NCBI GenBank assembly: GCA_963826795.1
Contig: CAWGYT010000010.1
Span: 186,001 to 250,000, forward strand
Length of the DNA stretch: 64,000 nt
Direction of reading: 5' to 3'
DNA from: CAWGYT01 sp963826795
GTDB taxonomy: Bacteria > Planctomycetota > Planctomycetia > Pirellulales > Pirellulaceae
Below the pieces are notes generated by a model, which was given only the letters and a program-made list of their open reading frames with translations, was not told the origin of the DNA and made no database searches. Below are positions 43,541 through 52,689 of the stretch, one piece after another; within the stretch, counting starts at the first letter, position 1; every line of letters begins with the position of its first letter. The translations under genes and the position numbers were made by a program.

Positions 43541-45775
43541 ATGGCGGCGCCGAACGAATTCTTCCGAGCGAGCGGCGTTGTCCTGCGTTTTCTCGGATTG
43601 CTGACCTTCCTGGTCCATGCAGGCCCAGCCGCCTTTTCGCAAGACGGACCGGCTCCGAAGGCGAGCGTCGAGCTCGTTGACGTGCGGCTCGGTATCCAGG
43701 GCGTCTACAAGCTTGGACAATGGACACCGCTCAGAATCGAATTGTCATCGGGCTCGGGAAACTTGAGCGACGTCGACCTGATGGTCCGGATGGTCGATCC
43801 GGATGGCGTGCCGACGGAGTATCGGTCCGCGAAATTCGAACTGCCCGCGGGCACGATGTCGGTTCAGCGGATGCTGGTCAAAGTGGGTCGTCGGTCGAGC
43901 GACCTACGCGTCACGGTGCGCGTCTCGGAGCAGCCGATCTGCACTCGCCTGTGGCAACCTTCCGAGCTGCCAACGGCCGTGGCTGCGGGGCAGCAAGTTG
44001 TGCTGAGCCTAGGCGGCGAACTTCCGCTTGATGCGGCGCTGGCCATGCGAAGCGGCTCACGGATGGAAAGAATCGCGCATCAGCACATCGCGATGGCCGA
44101 CGAGCTGCCTCGGCACTGGCTGGGTTATGCTGGCATCGACGCGTTGGTCCTGACAACCAGCAAGCTAGAAGCGTTCGCCGACTACGAACCGGCTCAGTGG
44201 GCCGCGCTGCGAGCCTGGCTGGAGCTTGGCGGCACACTGATTTGGTCGGCAGCTGACCAGGCCGAGGTGCTGCTGCGGCCCACAGGTCCGCTGCACTGGC
44301 TGATCCCCGGGCGATTCGACTCGGTCATTGCCCAACGCCAAACGGCTGGAATCGAGCAGTTTACCGCGGCGACTCGGCGCTTGGATCAGACGCCGCCCGG
44401 TGGCAGCGTGTTTTCGATCCCAATGACGCTCGTCGGCAATCCACAGGGCGTCGTCGAGGCGGAGGAGGGTTTCGGCAACAATCGCCTGCCCGTTATCATC
44501 CGTTCGACGAGCGGACTGGGAAAAACCCTGTTTGTCGCCGTGGACCTGGATCAAGACGTGTTCACGCATTGGGTGGACCTGCCGCGCATGCTGGCCAAAC
44601 TGCTCGACTTGTGCTTGGATGAGCCGGCCGACGATGCGCAGCGCCGATCGGAGCTTGGCCCCATCACTCATGTCGGCTACCGCGACCTGGTCGGCCAACT
44701 GCGAAGTGCGCTCGACCAGTTTCCCCAAGTGCGGCTGATTCCATTTTCCTGGATCGCGACGTTGGTGGCCGTGTACATCTTACTGATCGGTCCCCTGGAT
44801 TACTGGTTGTTGAAACGCTGGGACCGTCCGGAATGGACGTGGGCCACTTTTCCGATCGCAGTCGTGGGTTTCACGACCCTCGCCGTGGCCTGCACATGGG
44901 CGTGGAAGGGCAACGCCCTGCGAGTCAATCAGGTCTCGGTGGTGGATATGGATTTGACCAGTGGCATCGTCCGCGGCACGACCTGGGCTCACGTCTACAG
45001 TCCTCGCACGGCAAAATTCCGCGTGGCAACCCGGCCGATGGCTGATTTCGACTACGAAACGCCGCCCTCGCAAACCACGACGTGGCAAGGATTACCCGGA
45101 GACGGGTTGGGCGGGCTGGAACGCGACGAGCAGTCCGAATCATTCGCGCACCCCTACCGCGTCGACGTCACGTTGCCCGAGCCGGATATTGCCGACGTCC
45201 AAATGCTCGACTTCCCAATCGCGATCTGGTCGAGCCGGAGTTTCGCCGGTCAATGGTGGGGTCGTGTTCGCTGGCCGGCCAGCCGCCCGTCGCTCGAGGC
45301 GGCAAACCAGGGAGGACTCGCGGGAACCCTGACCAATCCGACGCCCTATGATCTGGACGAGGCCTATCTCGTCTTCGAGCGATGGGCCTACAAGCTCGGC
45401 TCATTCCCCAGAAATGCCGTCGTGCAAGTCGACGGTTCAGGAGGTCAGGATCTGCAGACCTTGCTGACGCGACGCCGCGTGGTGAAGGGACGAAGCGTCG
45501 TGACGCCGTGGGACCGCGAGAGCACGGACGTGGAACGGATTGTGTCTCTGATGATGTACTTCGCCGCGGCCAAGGGGCAGGCCTACACGCAGTTGGAGCA
45601 TCGCTTCCAGCGAACGTTGGATTGGAGCGACCATCTCACGGCGGGCCATGCCGTCCTCTGGGGACGAAGTCGACAGTCGGGGTCGGAGCTGCTGCTGGAT
45701 GGCCAGCCGATCGAACGGCCGCAAGACGGGACCTATTGCCGGCTCCTGATTCCGGTCCGCGCCCAGGGAGAATGA
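43541..45775 (+). CDS. Large exported membrane protein, partner of downstream ABC ATPase (function unknown)
   Basis: 744 aa. A signal segment (~13-33) is followed by a large extracytoplasmic region (VDVRLGIQGVYKLGQWTPLRIEL, a beta-sandwich-like start) and a GATase1/DUF4350-like piece with LRAWLELGGTLIW and GLGKTLFVAVDLDQD. Two central helices follow (FSWIATLVAVYILLIGPLDYWLL and WATFPIAVVGFTTLAVACTWAW), then a second beta-rich region. This plan resembles planctomycete proteins encoded with ABC-2 exporters. The ATPase begins 7 nt after its stop; no ABC-2 permease follows in the window. A specific function cannot be named. Confidence 0.75.
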   Translation: MAAPNEFFRASGVVLRFLGLLTFLVHAGPAAFSQDGPAPKASVELVDVRLGIQGVYKLGQWTPLRIELSSGSGNLSDVDLMVRMVDPDGVPTEYRSAKFELPAGTMSVQRMLVKVGRRSSDLRVTVRVSEQPICTRLWQPSELPTAVAAGQQVVLSLGGELPLDAALAMRSGSRMERIAHQHIAMADELPRHWLGYAGIDALVLTTSKLEAFADYEPAQWAALRAWLELGGTLIWSAADQAEVLLRPTGPLHWLIPGRFDSVIAQRQTAGIEQFTAATRRLDQTPPGGSVFSIPMTLVGNPQGVVEAEEGFGNNRLPVIIRSTSGLGKTLFVAVDLDQDVFTHWVDLPRMLAKLLDLCLDEPADDAQRRSELGPITHVGYRDLVGQLRSALDQFPQVRLIPFSWIATLVAVYILLIGPLDYWLLKRWDRPEWTWATFPIAVVGFTTLAVACTWAWKGNALRVNQVSVVDMDLTSGIVRGTTWAHVYSPRTAKFRVATRPMADFDYETPPSQTTTWQGLPGDGLGGLERDEQSESFAHPYRVDVTLPEPDIADVQMLDFPIAIWSSRSFAGQWWGRVRWPASRPSLEAANQGGLAGTLTNPTPYDLDEAYLVFERWAYKLGSFPRNAVVQVDGSGGQDLQTLLTRRRVVKGRSVVTPWDRESTDVERIVSLMMYFAAAKGQAYTQLEHRFQRTLDWSDHLTAGHAVLWGRSRQSGSELLLDGQPIERPQDGTYCRLLIPVRAQGE

Positions 45776-45781
45776 TCCACC

Positions 45782-46702
45782 GTGATTGAAACCCGAGACC
45801 TTACCAAGAAATACGGCGAGTTCGTGGCGATCCAATCGATCGAGTTGAATCTCCAGCGCGGGGACTTGTTCGGCTTCATCGGTCCCAATGGAGCCGGCAA
45901 GACGACGACCATGCGGATCCTTGCCACCCTGCTGTCACCCAGCTGGGGTGAGGCCTACGTCGATGGCTACTCGATTTATACGCACCCCAAGGAAATTCGG
46001 CGGCTGGTCGGATACATGCCGGACTTCTTTGGCGTCTATGACGACATGAAGGTGATCGAGTACCTGGAATTCTTCGCGGCCGCTTATCGGATCAACGGCC
46101 CCCCAAGAAGAAAAGTCTGCGAAGAAATGCTCGAGATCGTCGACCTGGCGTTCAAGCGAGACGCGTTTGCCAATACGCTTTCGCGAGGCCAAACTCAAAG
46201 ACTCGGATTGGCGAGAGTCCTGATTCACGACCCGCAAGTCCTACTGCTGGATGAGCCTTTGAGCGGACTGGACCCGCGTGCTCGGATCGACATGCGGAAC
46301 CTGCTGAAGCGATTGGGAGATTCCGGCAAAACGATCATCGTCTCGAGCCACATTCTCCCGGAACTGGCGGACGTGTGCAACAAGATCGGAATCATTCACC
46401 GCGGCCAGATGAAAGTCAACGCGGCCGTTTCGGACGTGATGAAACAGGTGCGAAAGTCCCCTGTGCTGCACGTTTCCGTCCGGGAAAATCCTGAGGCCGC
46501 CGCGACGCTGCTTGCCGCCAGTCGCCTTGTCAGCCAAGTCGATCGCGACCGCTCCCGCCTGATCGTCACCTTGGTGGAGGGCGCCACGGACTACAGCGAT
46601 CTCGCCGCGACGCTGGTCCAGAACGGCTTTCGGCTGTCCGAGTTCCGCGAGGATCTGCCCAGCCTGGAGGCCGCCTTCATGATGCTTACGAAAGGGATCT
46701 AG
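45782..46702 (+). CDS. ABC transporter ATP-binding protein
   Basis: 306 aa from GTG 45782. Walker A GPNGAGKTT, signature LSRGQTQR, Walker B VLLLDEPLSGLDP and the His switch in IIVSSHILPEL are present, and the C-terminal extension is of the ABC-2 exporter (CcmA/NatA) type. It is coupled to the 744-aa membrane protein upstream (7-nt gap) and followed after 3 nt by the exported methyltransferase gene. Substrate unknown; no permease is adjacent downstream. Confidence 0.9.
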   Translation: MIETRDLTKKYGEFVAIQSIELNLQRGDLFGFIGPNGAGKTTTMRILATLLSPSWGEAYVDGYSIYTHPKEIRRLVGYMPDFFGVYDDMKVIEYLEFFAAAYRINGPPRRKVCEEMLEIVDLAFKRDAFANTLSRGQTQRLGLARVLIHDPQVLLLDEPLSGLDPRARIDMRNLLKRLGDSGKTIIVSSHILPELADVCNKIGIIHRGQMKVNAAVSDVMKQVRKSPVLHVSVRENPEAAATLLAASRLVSQVDRDRSRLIVTLVEGATDYSDLAATLVQNGFRLSEFREDLPSLEAAFMMLTKGI

Positions 46703-46705
46703 TCG

Positions 46706-47953
46706 ATGCGCCTCATGACGCGGGTTGGGAGGTCGTCTCGATCGCCGGGCTGCAAAGCGCTTGCCGTGGTCCTGTGGGTCGTCATCGCGAGCGAGATTTC
46801 GGCTCAGGGCCGCGACCGCTGGCAGATCGAGAGAGAGAAAATGGTGCAGGAGAGCCTGATCGCGGCAGGAATTCGCAACGAACGGGTGCTGGAGTCGATG
46901 CGTGCCACGCCACGGCACTTGTTCGTCGCTCGCCAGTTGCGACATCGGGCCTACAGTGACGCCGCGTTGCCAATCGGCGCCCAGCAAACCATCTCCTCCC
47001 CGTTTATCGTGGCCTTTATGACCGAGTGCCTCGATCCGCAGGTAAGCGATCGCGTGCTCGAAATCGGGACGGGAAGTGGCTATCAGGCTGCCATCCTGAG
47101 TCCTCTGGTGACCCATGTCTACACGATCGAGATTGTCGAGTCACTCGGGATACAGGCAAGACGGACGCTACGCGAGCTGCGGCTAACGAATGTTTCAGTC
47201 AAGATCGGCGATGGCTTTGAGGGTTGGCCCGAGTTCGCGCCGTTCGACAAGATCGTCGTCACTTGCTCGCCCGAAAACGTCCCGCCAACCCTCGTCGACC
47301 AGTTAAAGGATGGGGGCCGAATGGTGATCCCGGTCGGGCAACGATATCAACAGACGATGTACCTGTTTCGGAAGGAAAACGGCGAGTTGATCCAGGAGTC
47401 CCTCCGCCCGACCTTGTTCGTCCCCATGACCGGGCGAGCCGAGGCGGAACGCGACATCCAACCCGATCCGTCCCGACCGCAACTTTTGAACGCGTCGTTC
47501 GAAGAACCCGCCAACGAGGCAGGGTTCATTCCGGGATGGTACTACCAGCGTCAAGCCGCGCAGCAATCCGGCGCGGACGCACCCGAAGGCAGCCGCTATG
47601 TGCGGTTCGAAAATGCAACGCCCGGCCAGGATTCACACCTGATGCAAGGTCTCGGCCTCGACGGCCGTCACGTGCGTCGCGTGCGGCTCGGTGGGTCCGT
47701 CAAAACGGATGGCGTCGAATTGCATTCGCCCGATCAGGATGGTCCACGCGTCGTGATCTCGTTCTACGATCAGAATCGTCGCGAATTGGGGATCCGATGG
47801 CTCGGACCGTGGCGCGGCAACTCCGCTTGGCAACACGTCGCCAAGGTGATTCCCGTCCCCGGCACCACACGCGAGGCGATCGTGCGGATCGGGCTTTTCG
47901 GGGCAACCGGAACCGCTTCGTTCGATGACCTTCAGCTGGAAGCCGTCCCCTAA
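46706..47953 (+). CDS. pcm: Exported protein-L-isoaspartate O-methyltransferase with C-terminal beta-sandwich domain
   Basis: 415 aa. An N-terminal leader (ALAVVLWVVIASEISAQG) suggests export. Residues ~45-240 are PIMT: MRATPRHLFVARQLRHRAYSD, PIGAQQTISSPFIVAFMTE, the SAM motif VLEIGTGSGYQAAIL and KIVVTCSPENVP. It repairs isoaspartyl residues by SAM-dependent methylation. Residues ~255-415 form an extra domain starting LLNASFEEPANEAGFIPGWY and ending GTASFDDLQLEAVP, typical of carbohydrate-binding-like beta-sandwich modules. SAM supply outside the cytoplasm is a puzzle, so the leader could instead anchor it. It is 3 nt after the ABC ATPase stop. Confidence 0.88.
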   Translation: MRLMTRVGRSSRSPGCKALAVVLWVVIASEISAQGRDRWQIEREKMVQESLIAAGIRNERVLESMRATPRHLFVARQLRHRAYSDAALPIGAQQTISSPFIVAFMTECLDPQVSDRVLEIGTGSGYQAAILSPLVTHVYTIEIVESLGIQARRTLRELRLTNVSVKIGDGFEGWPEFAPFDKIVVTCSPENVPPTLVDQLKDGGRMVIPVGQRYQQTMYLFRKENGELIQESLRPTLFVPMTGRAEAERDIQPDPSRPQLLNASFEEPANEAGFIPGWYYQRQAAQQSGADAPEGSRYVRFENATPGQDSHLMQGLGLDGRHVRRVRLGGSVKTDGVELHSPDQDGPRVVISFYDQNRRELGIRWLGPWRGNSAWQHVAKVIPVPGTTREAIVRIGLFGATGTASFDDLQLEAVP

Positions 47954-48094
47954 CGTTTTATTGGAGAGAATCTCAGCAAGAGGGACTGCCGATTCCGTGT
48001 CAGCCTGGGTAGAATCTTCCGCGGGGCACGACTTGCTGTCGCCTACGATTGTTTCCTGTCAGTTCGACCCAAGAGGCGGCGGGGTACCAAGCAG

Positions 48095-48385
48095 ATGAGC
48101 AACATTTATCGATTCGACCCGACCGAGACCGGCTTTGCCGTCTATTACCGCGGCAAGCGGATCGGTGACATCCTACCGGCCAAGGAGGCGTCGGGACGGC
48201 ACTGTTTCTATTTGGGCTTTGACGATCGAAAAGAGCCTCGGACCTACCGCGGCAAGCTGAAGGCCGCCGAGGCCCTGCACGTGATCTACAAGCTCGCACA
48301 GGAGGCCAAAAAGAAACGGTGGTCCTCAGAGAAGCTGTTGATTGTTTCCTGGGATGAACGCCCGCGAGCGTCCGAGGCGCCCTGA
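48095..48385 (+). CDS. Conserved-looking small protein, function unknown
   Basis: 96 aa, basic, soluble, with no signal peptide. Contains GFAVYYRGKRIGDILPAKEA and HCFYLGFDDRKEPRTYRGKL, suggesting a small beta-sheet followed by helices (AAEALHVIYKLAQEAKKKRW). No named domain recognised. Its aromatic and charged composition and codon use resemble neighbouring genes, so I consider it real. The 255 bp between it and the next gene hold nothing recognisable. Confidence 0.6.
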   Translation: MSNIYRFDPTETGFAVYYRGKRIGDILPAKEASGRHCFYLGFDDRKEPRTYRGKLKAAEALHVIYKLAQEAKKKRWSSEKLLIVSWDERPRASEAP

Positions 48386-48640
48386 TCGGATGGCCGTCGG
48401 GCTCGCGGCGTTGCCCAACTCGCCGGGGGGATGCCCCGGCGCCGGTTCGCGAGACGCCCGCCCCGAGCAACCACGTCCCGCGAACATCCCACTTCCTACT
48501 CCAAACCACCCTAGCCACGCCTTTTACGCGACCATAAAATCCCGCGTAGCCATCTTGAATTGTGAACTACGGTTTGTATGCTTGCACAAGCACCGTGTGG
48601 ATACGTTTCAAGATTTTGTCCAAGGGGGGGCCATCTCCAA

Positions 48641-49766
48641 ATGATCAAGAGAATCGCTGTTTCGTTCACAGTCAGTCTGCTCATGCTGGGCATTACGGTT
48701 AACGCCAACGCGGGCTGGGGCTCGTGGGGCGCCTCCTATGGCAGCTACGGCGGCTCGTACGGGTCCGGGGGTTCCCTGGGTTCGCACGGTGCCTCCTACG
48801 GATCTTACAGCTCGATGGGATCGACGGGCGGATCTTGGGGTGGCTCAAGCGGCATGGCCTCCAGCGGCAGCTGGGGGGGCTACGCGAGCTCGGGCGGAAG
48901 CTATGGCGGTTATACTCAACGCGTGGGCCTCTTTCACCGCATGAAGGCAAACATGCATGCGAAGCATGCGGCCCGACGGGCGTGGCGAGCGAGCTATTAC
49001 GCCTCGAACGGGTCGTGGGGTGGATCAAGCGGCGGATCCAATGGCAGCTGGGGGGAGCTCGGGGGGCTATGCCTCCAGCGGATACGCCAGCACGGGTGCG
49101 TCCTCCGGTAGCTGGGGCAGTGCCATCATCACGGATAGCTGCAGCGATTGCGGCGGAACCACGACTAGCGGCGACGTGATCATCGAGGATCATGAGACCG
49201 ATTCCGGCATGCCGACGGCCCCGATCGAGGAGGTCCCCAGCGAAGCTCGCCGGAGCCGAACGAAGGGGGTCCTGATGGTGAATGTTCCCGATTCCGCGCA
49301 GGTGGTCGTCAACGGGATGTCGACCACGAGCGAGGGTGCCAACCGCCGGTACGTCTCGCATGGCCTCAAGCCCGGCCACAGCTATCGCTACGAGGTCAAG
49401 GCAATGGTCGAGCACGATGGCAAGCTGGTCGAAGAGACGAAGACGGCCATCTTGCGTGCCGGCCAAGTCGCCCGGCTGGACTTCGACCTGGATCGCAACG
49501 TGGTCCGAACCAGCCTGACGCTGAACGTGCCGGAAGACGCACAGGTCTTGCTGTCGGGCAATCCGACGCAAACAACCGGTCCCGTGCGGCGATTCTCGAC
49601 GACCAAAATCCAGGAAGGCGAGAAGTGGGACGAGTACGTTGTCCAGGTCAGTGTCGAGCGGAACGGGCAAACGCTGACGAAGGAGCAACGGGTGACGCTT
49701 TCGGGTGGAGAGCAGCGGAACCTGGAGTTTGATTTCGATCAGACGGAGCTCGCGGCGGCCAACTAG
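48641..49766 (+). CDS. TIGR03000-domain secreted Gly/Ser-rich protein, one frameshift
   Basis: The first frame starts at ATG 48641 (AAGGGGGGG upstream): a signal peptide (FTVSLLMLGITVNANA) then Gly/Ser/Tyr/Trp-rich repeats (SWGASYGSYGGSYGSGGS) and a basic patch. A shift in the G run 49050-49055 moves to the frame that continues the Gly/Ser repeats (GYASSGYASTGASSGSWGS) and ends in two TIGR03000 domains: VNVPDSAQVVVNGMSTTSEG and LNVPEDAQVLLSGNPTQTTG, each followed by an arm with RRY/RRF. TIGR03000 is a planctomycete extracytoplasmic repeat of unknown role. The total is ~374 aa. Slippage-prone poly-G makes a real phase-variation switch conceivable but error more likely. Confidence 0.82.
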
Positions 49767-49802
49767 GCTTGCGATGCGGATCGACGTGGTTTCTGATTTT
49801 GA

Positions 49803-49841
49803 GGCCCTTGCAATACCTGTGGGTGTTGCGAGGGTCTTTTT
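49803..49841 (+). terminator. Rho-independent terminator after the TIGR03000 gene
   Basis: Stem CCCTTGCAATACC / GGGTGTTGCGAGGG (one wobble-rich stretch) with loop TGT and a following T run (TCTTTTT). Confidence 0.75.
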
Positions 49842-49912
49842 CATTGGGCAAGCTCGGCGCGGCGGGTTTCAGCGGACTGGGGGCGAAGGGCAGGGCGGTC
49901 GATAACAGACGC

Positions 49913-50554
49913 ATGGGACGCAAGCAGCAATCGAACCGAGGCGGTTGGACCGTCAACCAGAAGCGGCTTGCCAGCGCGCTTTTGCTGGCTCACCTCGCGG
50001 CGGTCGTCGCTGCGCCCTGGTCGTCACCGCCCCCGGCACCGCTCGTGGCCGAGCGAATTTCGGCGTGGTTCGCGCCCTATCAGGTCGCGGCTTACTTGAA
50101 TCACGGCTATCGATTCTTCGCGCCGGATCCGGGTCCGAGTCATATCATCCGATACGCGTTGACGCTGCCCGACGGGCAACTCGAGACGGGCCGAATTCCG
50201 GACCCGGAGCGCCACCAGCCACGCCTGCTCTACCACCGATTCTTCATGATGACCGAATCGCTGTTCAACGCCTGGTCACGAATCGAGGAGATTCCGCCCG
50301 ACGCCCCGATCCCTGCGGCGGACCGGCAGTTGATCGAGCACCGGAACAACTTTGCTCGAGGCCTTGTCCAACAGTTATCCCAGGGGATCGCACAGCAGTT
50401 GCTGGAGCAGCGTGGGGCGAAATCCGTGCGACTGTTTCTGGAAGAGCATTCAATTCCTTACCCCGAGGATGTGCAGCAAGGGCGCCGTCTCGACGATCCG
50501 GAGCTGTACTCGGAGCTTGCCGAGTTAGGGCAGTACGAGAGGGCACAGGAATGA
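49913..50554 (+). CDS. Membrane-anchored protein encoded with an HTTM protein, function unknown
   Basis: 213 aa from ATG 49913 (the open frame from 49769 overlaps the terminator). It has one N-terminal helix (LASALLLAHLAAVVAAPW), then a soluble part with YLNHGYRFFAPDPGPSHIIRYAL and a helical C-terminus (LIEHRNNFARGLVQQLSQGIAQQLLE). FFAPDPGPS-type proteins commonly precede HTTM genes in planctomycetes. The stop overlaps the next ATG (ATGA), so the two are coupled and probably form a complex. Confidence 0.72.
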   Translation: MGRKQQSNRGGWTVNQKRLASALLLAHLAAVVAAPWSSPPPAPLVAERISAWFAPYQVAAYLNHGYRFFAPDPGPSHIIRYALTLPDGQLETGRIPDPERHQPRLLYHRFFMMTESLFNAWSRIEEIPPDAPIPAADRQLIEHRNNFARGLVQQLSQGIAQQLLEQRGAKSVRLFLEEHSIPYPEDVQQGRRLDDPELYSELAELGQYERAQE

Positions 50555-51529
50555 ACTCCTTGGTCAGGGAGGTGCGCCTATGCGGCGGAGCTTTGCGAGG
50601 CAACCGCAGCGGGTTGGAATCGCTTCTGGTTCACTCCGGCGGACCCCGCCACGCTTTGCCTGATTCGAATCCTGGCCGGAAGCATGTTGTTCTACACGCA
50701 CGCCGTGTGGTCCTGGGACCTGGTCGGTTTTTTTGGCGCGGAGGGCCGACTCCCCGCCTCATTCGCTCAGCGAATGCACGGGACGGCCTTCGCCTGGAGT
50801 CATCTTTACTCGGTCCAATCCCCGTGGCTGCTGTGGATCGTGCACTTCGCGGCGCTGGGCATCCTGGCAATGTTCGCCCTTGGCCTCTGGACCCGCTGGA
50901 CCTCCATCCTGGCGTTCCTGGTCACCGTTTCCTATGCGCATCGAGCCATTGGGGCCTTGTTCGGACTGGACCAAATCAATGGTTTCCTGGCGTTGTATCT
51001 CGCGGTCGGCCCCTCCGGCGACCTGTGCTCCATTGACCGCTGGCTTCAGCGGCGGCAGGGACGAGACGATCCGGGTCCCAGCGTCACGGCGAACTTGGCG
51101 ATTCGGTTGATCCAAGTGCACATGTGCGTCGTCTATCTGTTTGCCGGGCTCGGGAAACTACTGGGGCCGTCCTGGTGGGCCGGCACCGCATTGTGGGGTG
51201 CCTTCGCAAACTTCGAGTACCAGACTCTCGACATGACCTGGGTCGCATGGCACCCGATCCTGGTCAATCTGATCACGCAAGTGATCCTCTTCTGGGAGAT
51301 CTCGTACGCGGCGTTGGTCTGGCCACGACTGACGCGGCCGCTTGTCTTGGCGCTCGCAATCCCGCTTCACTTGGGGATCGCGATCTGCATGGGGATGATC
51401 ACGTTCGGCCTGATCATGTTGGTGGGCAACATGGCGTTCTTACCGCCGAGTCTGACTCGCAGGGTCCTCGTCCGATTCTGCCGCGAGCCGGCCGAGCCGC
51501 AATCGATTCGGATCTACACGTCGACCTGA
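50551..51529 (+). CDS. HTTM-domain membrane protein, one frameshift
   Basis: Horizontally transferred transmembrane (HTTM) domain protein, related to the membrane part of vitamin K-dependent gamma-carboxylase. From ATG 50551 the first ~9 codons are in one frame. An apparent extra C near 50577-50578 shifts to the frame with WNRFWFTPADPATLCLIRIL, FYTHAVWSWDLVGFFGAEG, LFGLDQINGFLALYLAVGPSGD and VHMCVVYLFAGLGKLLGPSWWAGTA, the HTTM core, then LPLHLGIAICMGM-type helices to 51529. Without a shift the first ATG in the long frame is at 50684 and would lose the conserved WNRFWFTP start. ~325 aa in total. Confidence 0.82.
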
Positions 51530-51667
51530 GCTGGGGCGCGAGGCGAACCGGGGTGCCCGCCTCTTCAGTTTGCATCCGAGCGGGCCTATACTACGAGGTT
51601 AACCGGCGGCGGGCGTCGACCGCCGTCGGACTTGTTTCGAGTTCCCAAAGCAGGTGGAGCCAGCCCC

Positions 51668-52681
51668 GTGTTTGAAAGTCTTGGCATTGTCGGCGCGACG
51701 GGCGCCGTGGGTCGGATCATCCGTCAACTCCTGGCCGAGCGCGACTTCCCGATTCGACGGGTCAAGTTCCTTGCCTCCGCCCGCTCCGCCGGAACACAAC
51801 TGGAATTCCGCGGGGAAATGATTCCGGTCGAGGAACTGCGGCCCGAGGCCTTCGAGGACCTCGATTTGTGCATCGCAAGCACTCCCGATGACGTCGCGCA
51901 GATGTTCGTCCCTTGGGCAGTTGAGCGGGGCACGGTCGTCGTCGACGAGAGTGGCTACTGGCGGATGGATCCCAAGGTTCCGCTGGTGGTGACGGAGGTG
52001 AATCCCGAAGCGATTGCGACGCATCAAGGAATTATTGCCAGCCCGAACTGTTCCACGACACAAATGGTCGTTGCCATGAAGCCGCTTCATGATGCGGCGC
52101 GGATTAAGCGGGTCATCGTCAGCACGTATCAGGCCACCAGTGGCGCGGGGGTCTCGGGCGAAGCCGACCTGATATCAGGCACGCGTGCGCGGCTGGCGAA
52201 TTCCGAGTATCAGTATCAGGTGTTCAAGCATCCGATCGCATTCAACCTGATCCCCCAGATTGGTTCCCCAAAATACGAGGGTTACACGTCAGAAGAGATG
52301 AAGATGGTCTGGGAAACGCACAAGATTTTTGGAGACGACTCGATCCTGGTCTGTCCCACGTGCGTTCGGGTCCCCGTCACGAACTGCCATAGTGAGAGCA
52401 TACTTGTGGAAACGGAAAAACCGCTTTCCGTCGCGGAAGCGCGGGAACTGTTCGCCGCGACTGACGGCATTGTCTTGATGGATGAACTGGGGCAGGGCGT
52501 CTACCCGATGCCTGAGGTCTGCAGCGGGAAGGATGGCGTCTACGTCGGTCGAATTCGCAAAGACCTCTCCAGTCCCAACGGTCTTTCGTTCTGGTGTGTC
52601 AGCGACAATCTGCGAAAGGGCGCTGCGACCAACGCGGTTCAAATCGCAGAATTGCTGGTGGCCCACCAAGCCGCTCGCTAG
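51668..52681 (+). CDS. asd: Aspartate-semialdehyde dehydrogenase
   Basis: NADPH-dependent enzyme of the lysine/threonine/methionine and diaminopimelate pathways. 337 aa from GTG 51668, with GGTGGAG 8 nt upstream. The N-terminus has the nucleotide-binding LGIVGATGAVGRIIRQLL, the catalytic Cys is in ASPNCSTTQMVVAM, and VSTYQATSGAGVSG plus VPVTNCHSESI are conserved substrate-site segments. Full length. It precedes truA by 8 nt on the same strand. Confidence 0.95.
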   Translation: MFESLGIVGATGAVGRIIRQLLAERDFPIRRVKFLASARSAGTQLEFRGEMIPVEELRPEAFEDLDLCIASTPDDVAQMFVPWAVERGTVVVDESGYWRMDPKVPLVVTEVNPEAIATHQGIIASPNCSTTQMVVAMKPLHDAARIKRVIVSTYQATSGAGVSGEADLISGTRARLANSEYQYQVFKHPIAFNLIPQIGSPKYEGYTSEEMKMVWETHKIFGDDSILVCPTCVRVPVTNCHSESILVETEKPLSVAEARELFAATDGIVLMDELGQGVYPMPEVCSGKDGVYVGRIRKDLSSPNGLSFWCVSDNLRKGAATNAVQIAELLVAHQAAR

Positions 52682-52689
52682 GGGCCGCC

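Noticed and set aside
50650..50680. tRNA-like string ATTCGAATCC
   Set aside because: Lies in the HTTM coding frame (LIRIL region) with no acceptor or anticodon stem around it; no tRNA found in the window by eye.
49945..51036. 363-aa plus ORF spanning the FFAPDP protein and HTTM genes
   Set aside because: Different frame from both; Arg/Gly/Pro-rich and without domains, while the other frames match known families.
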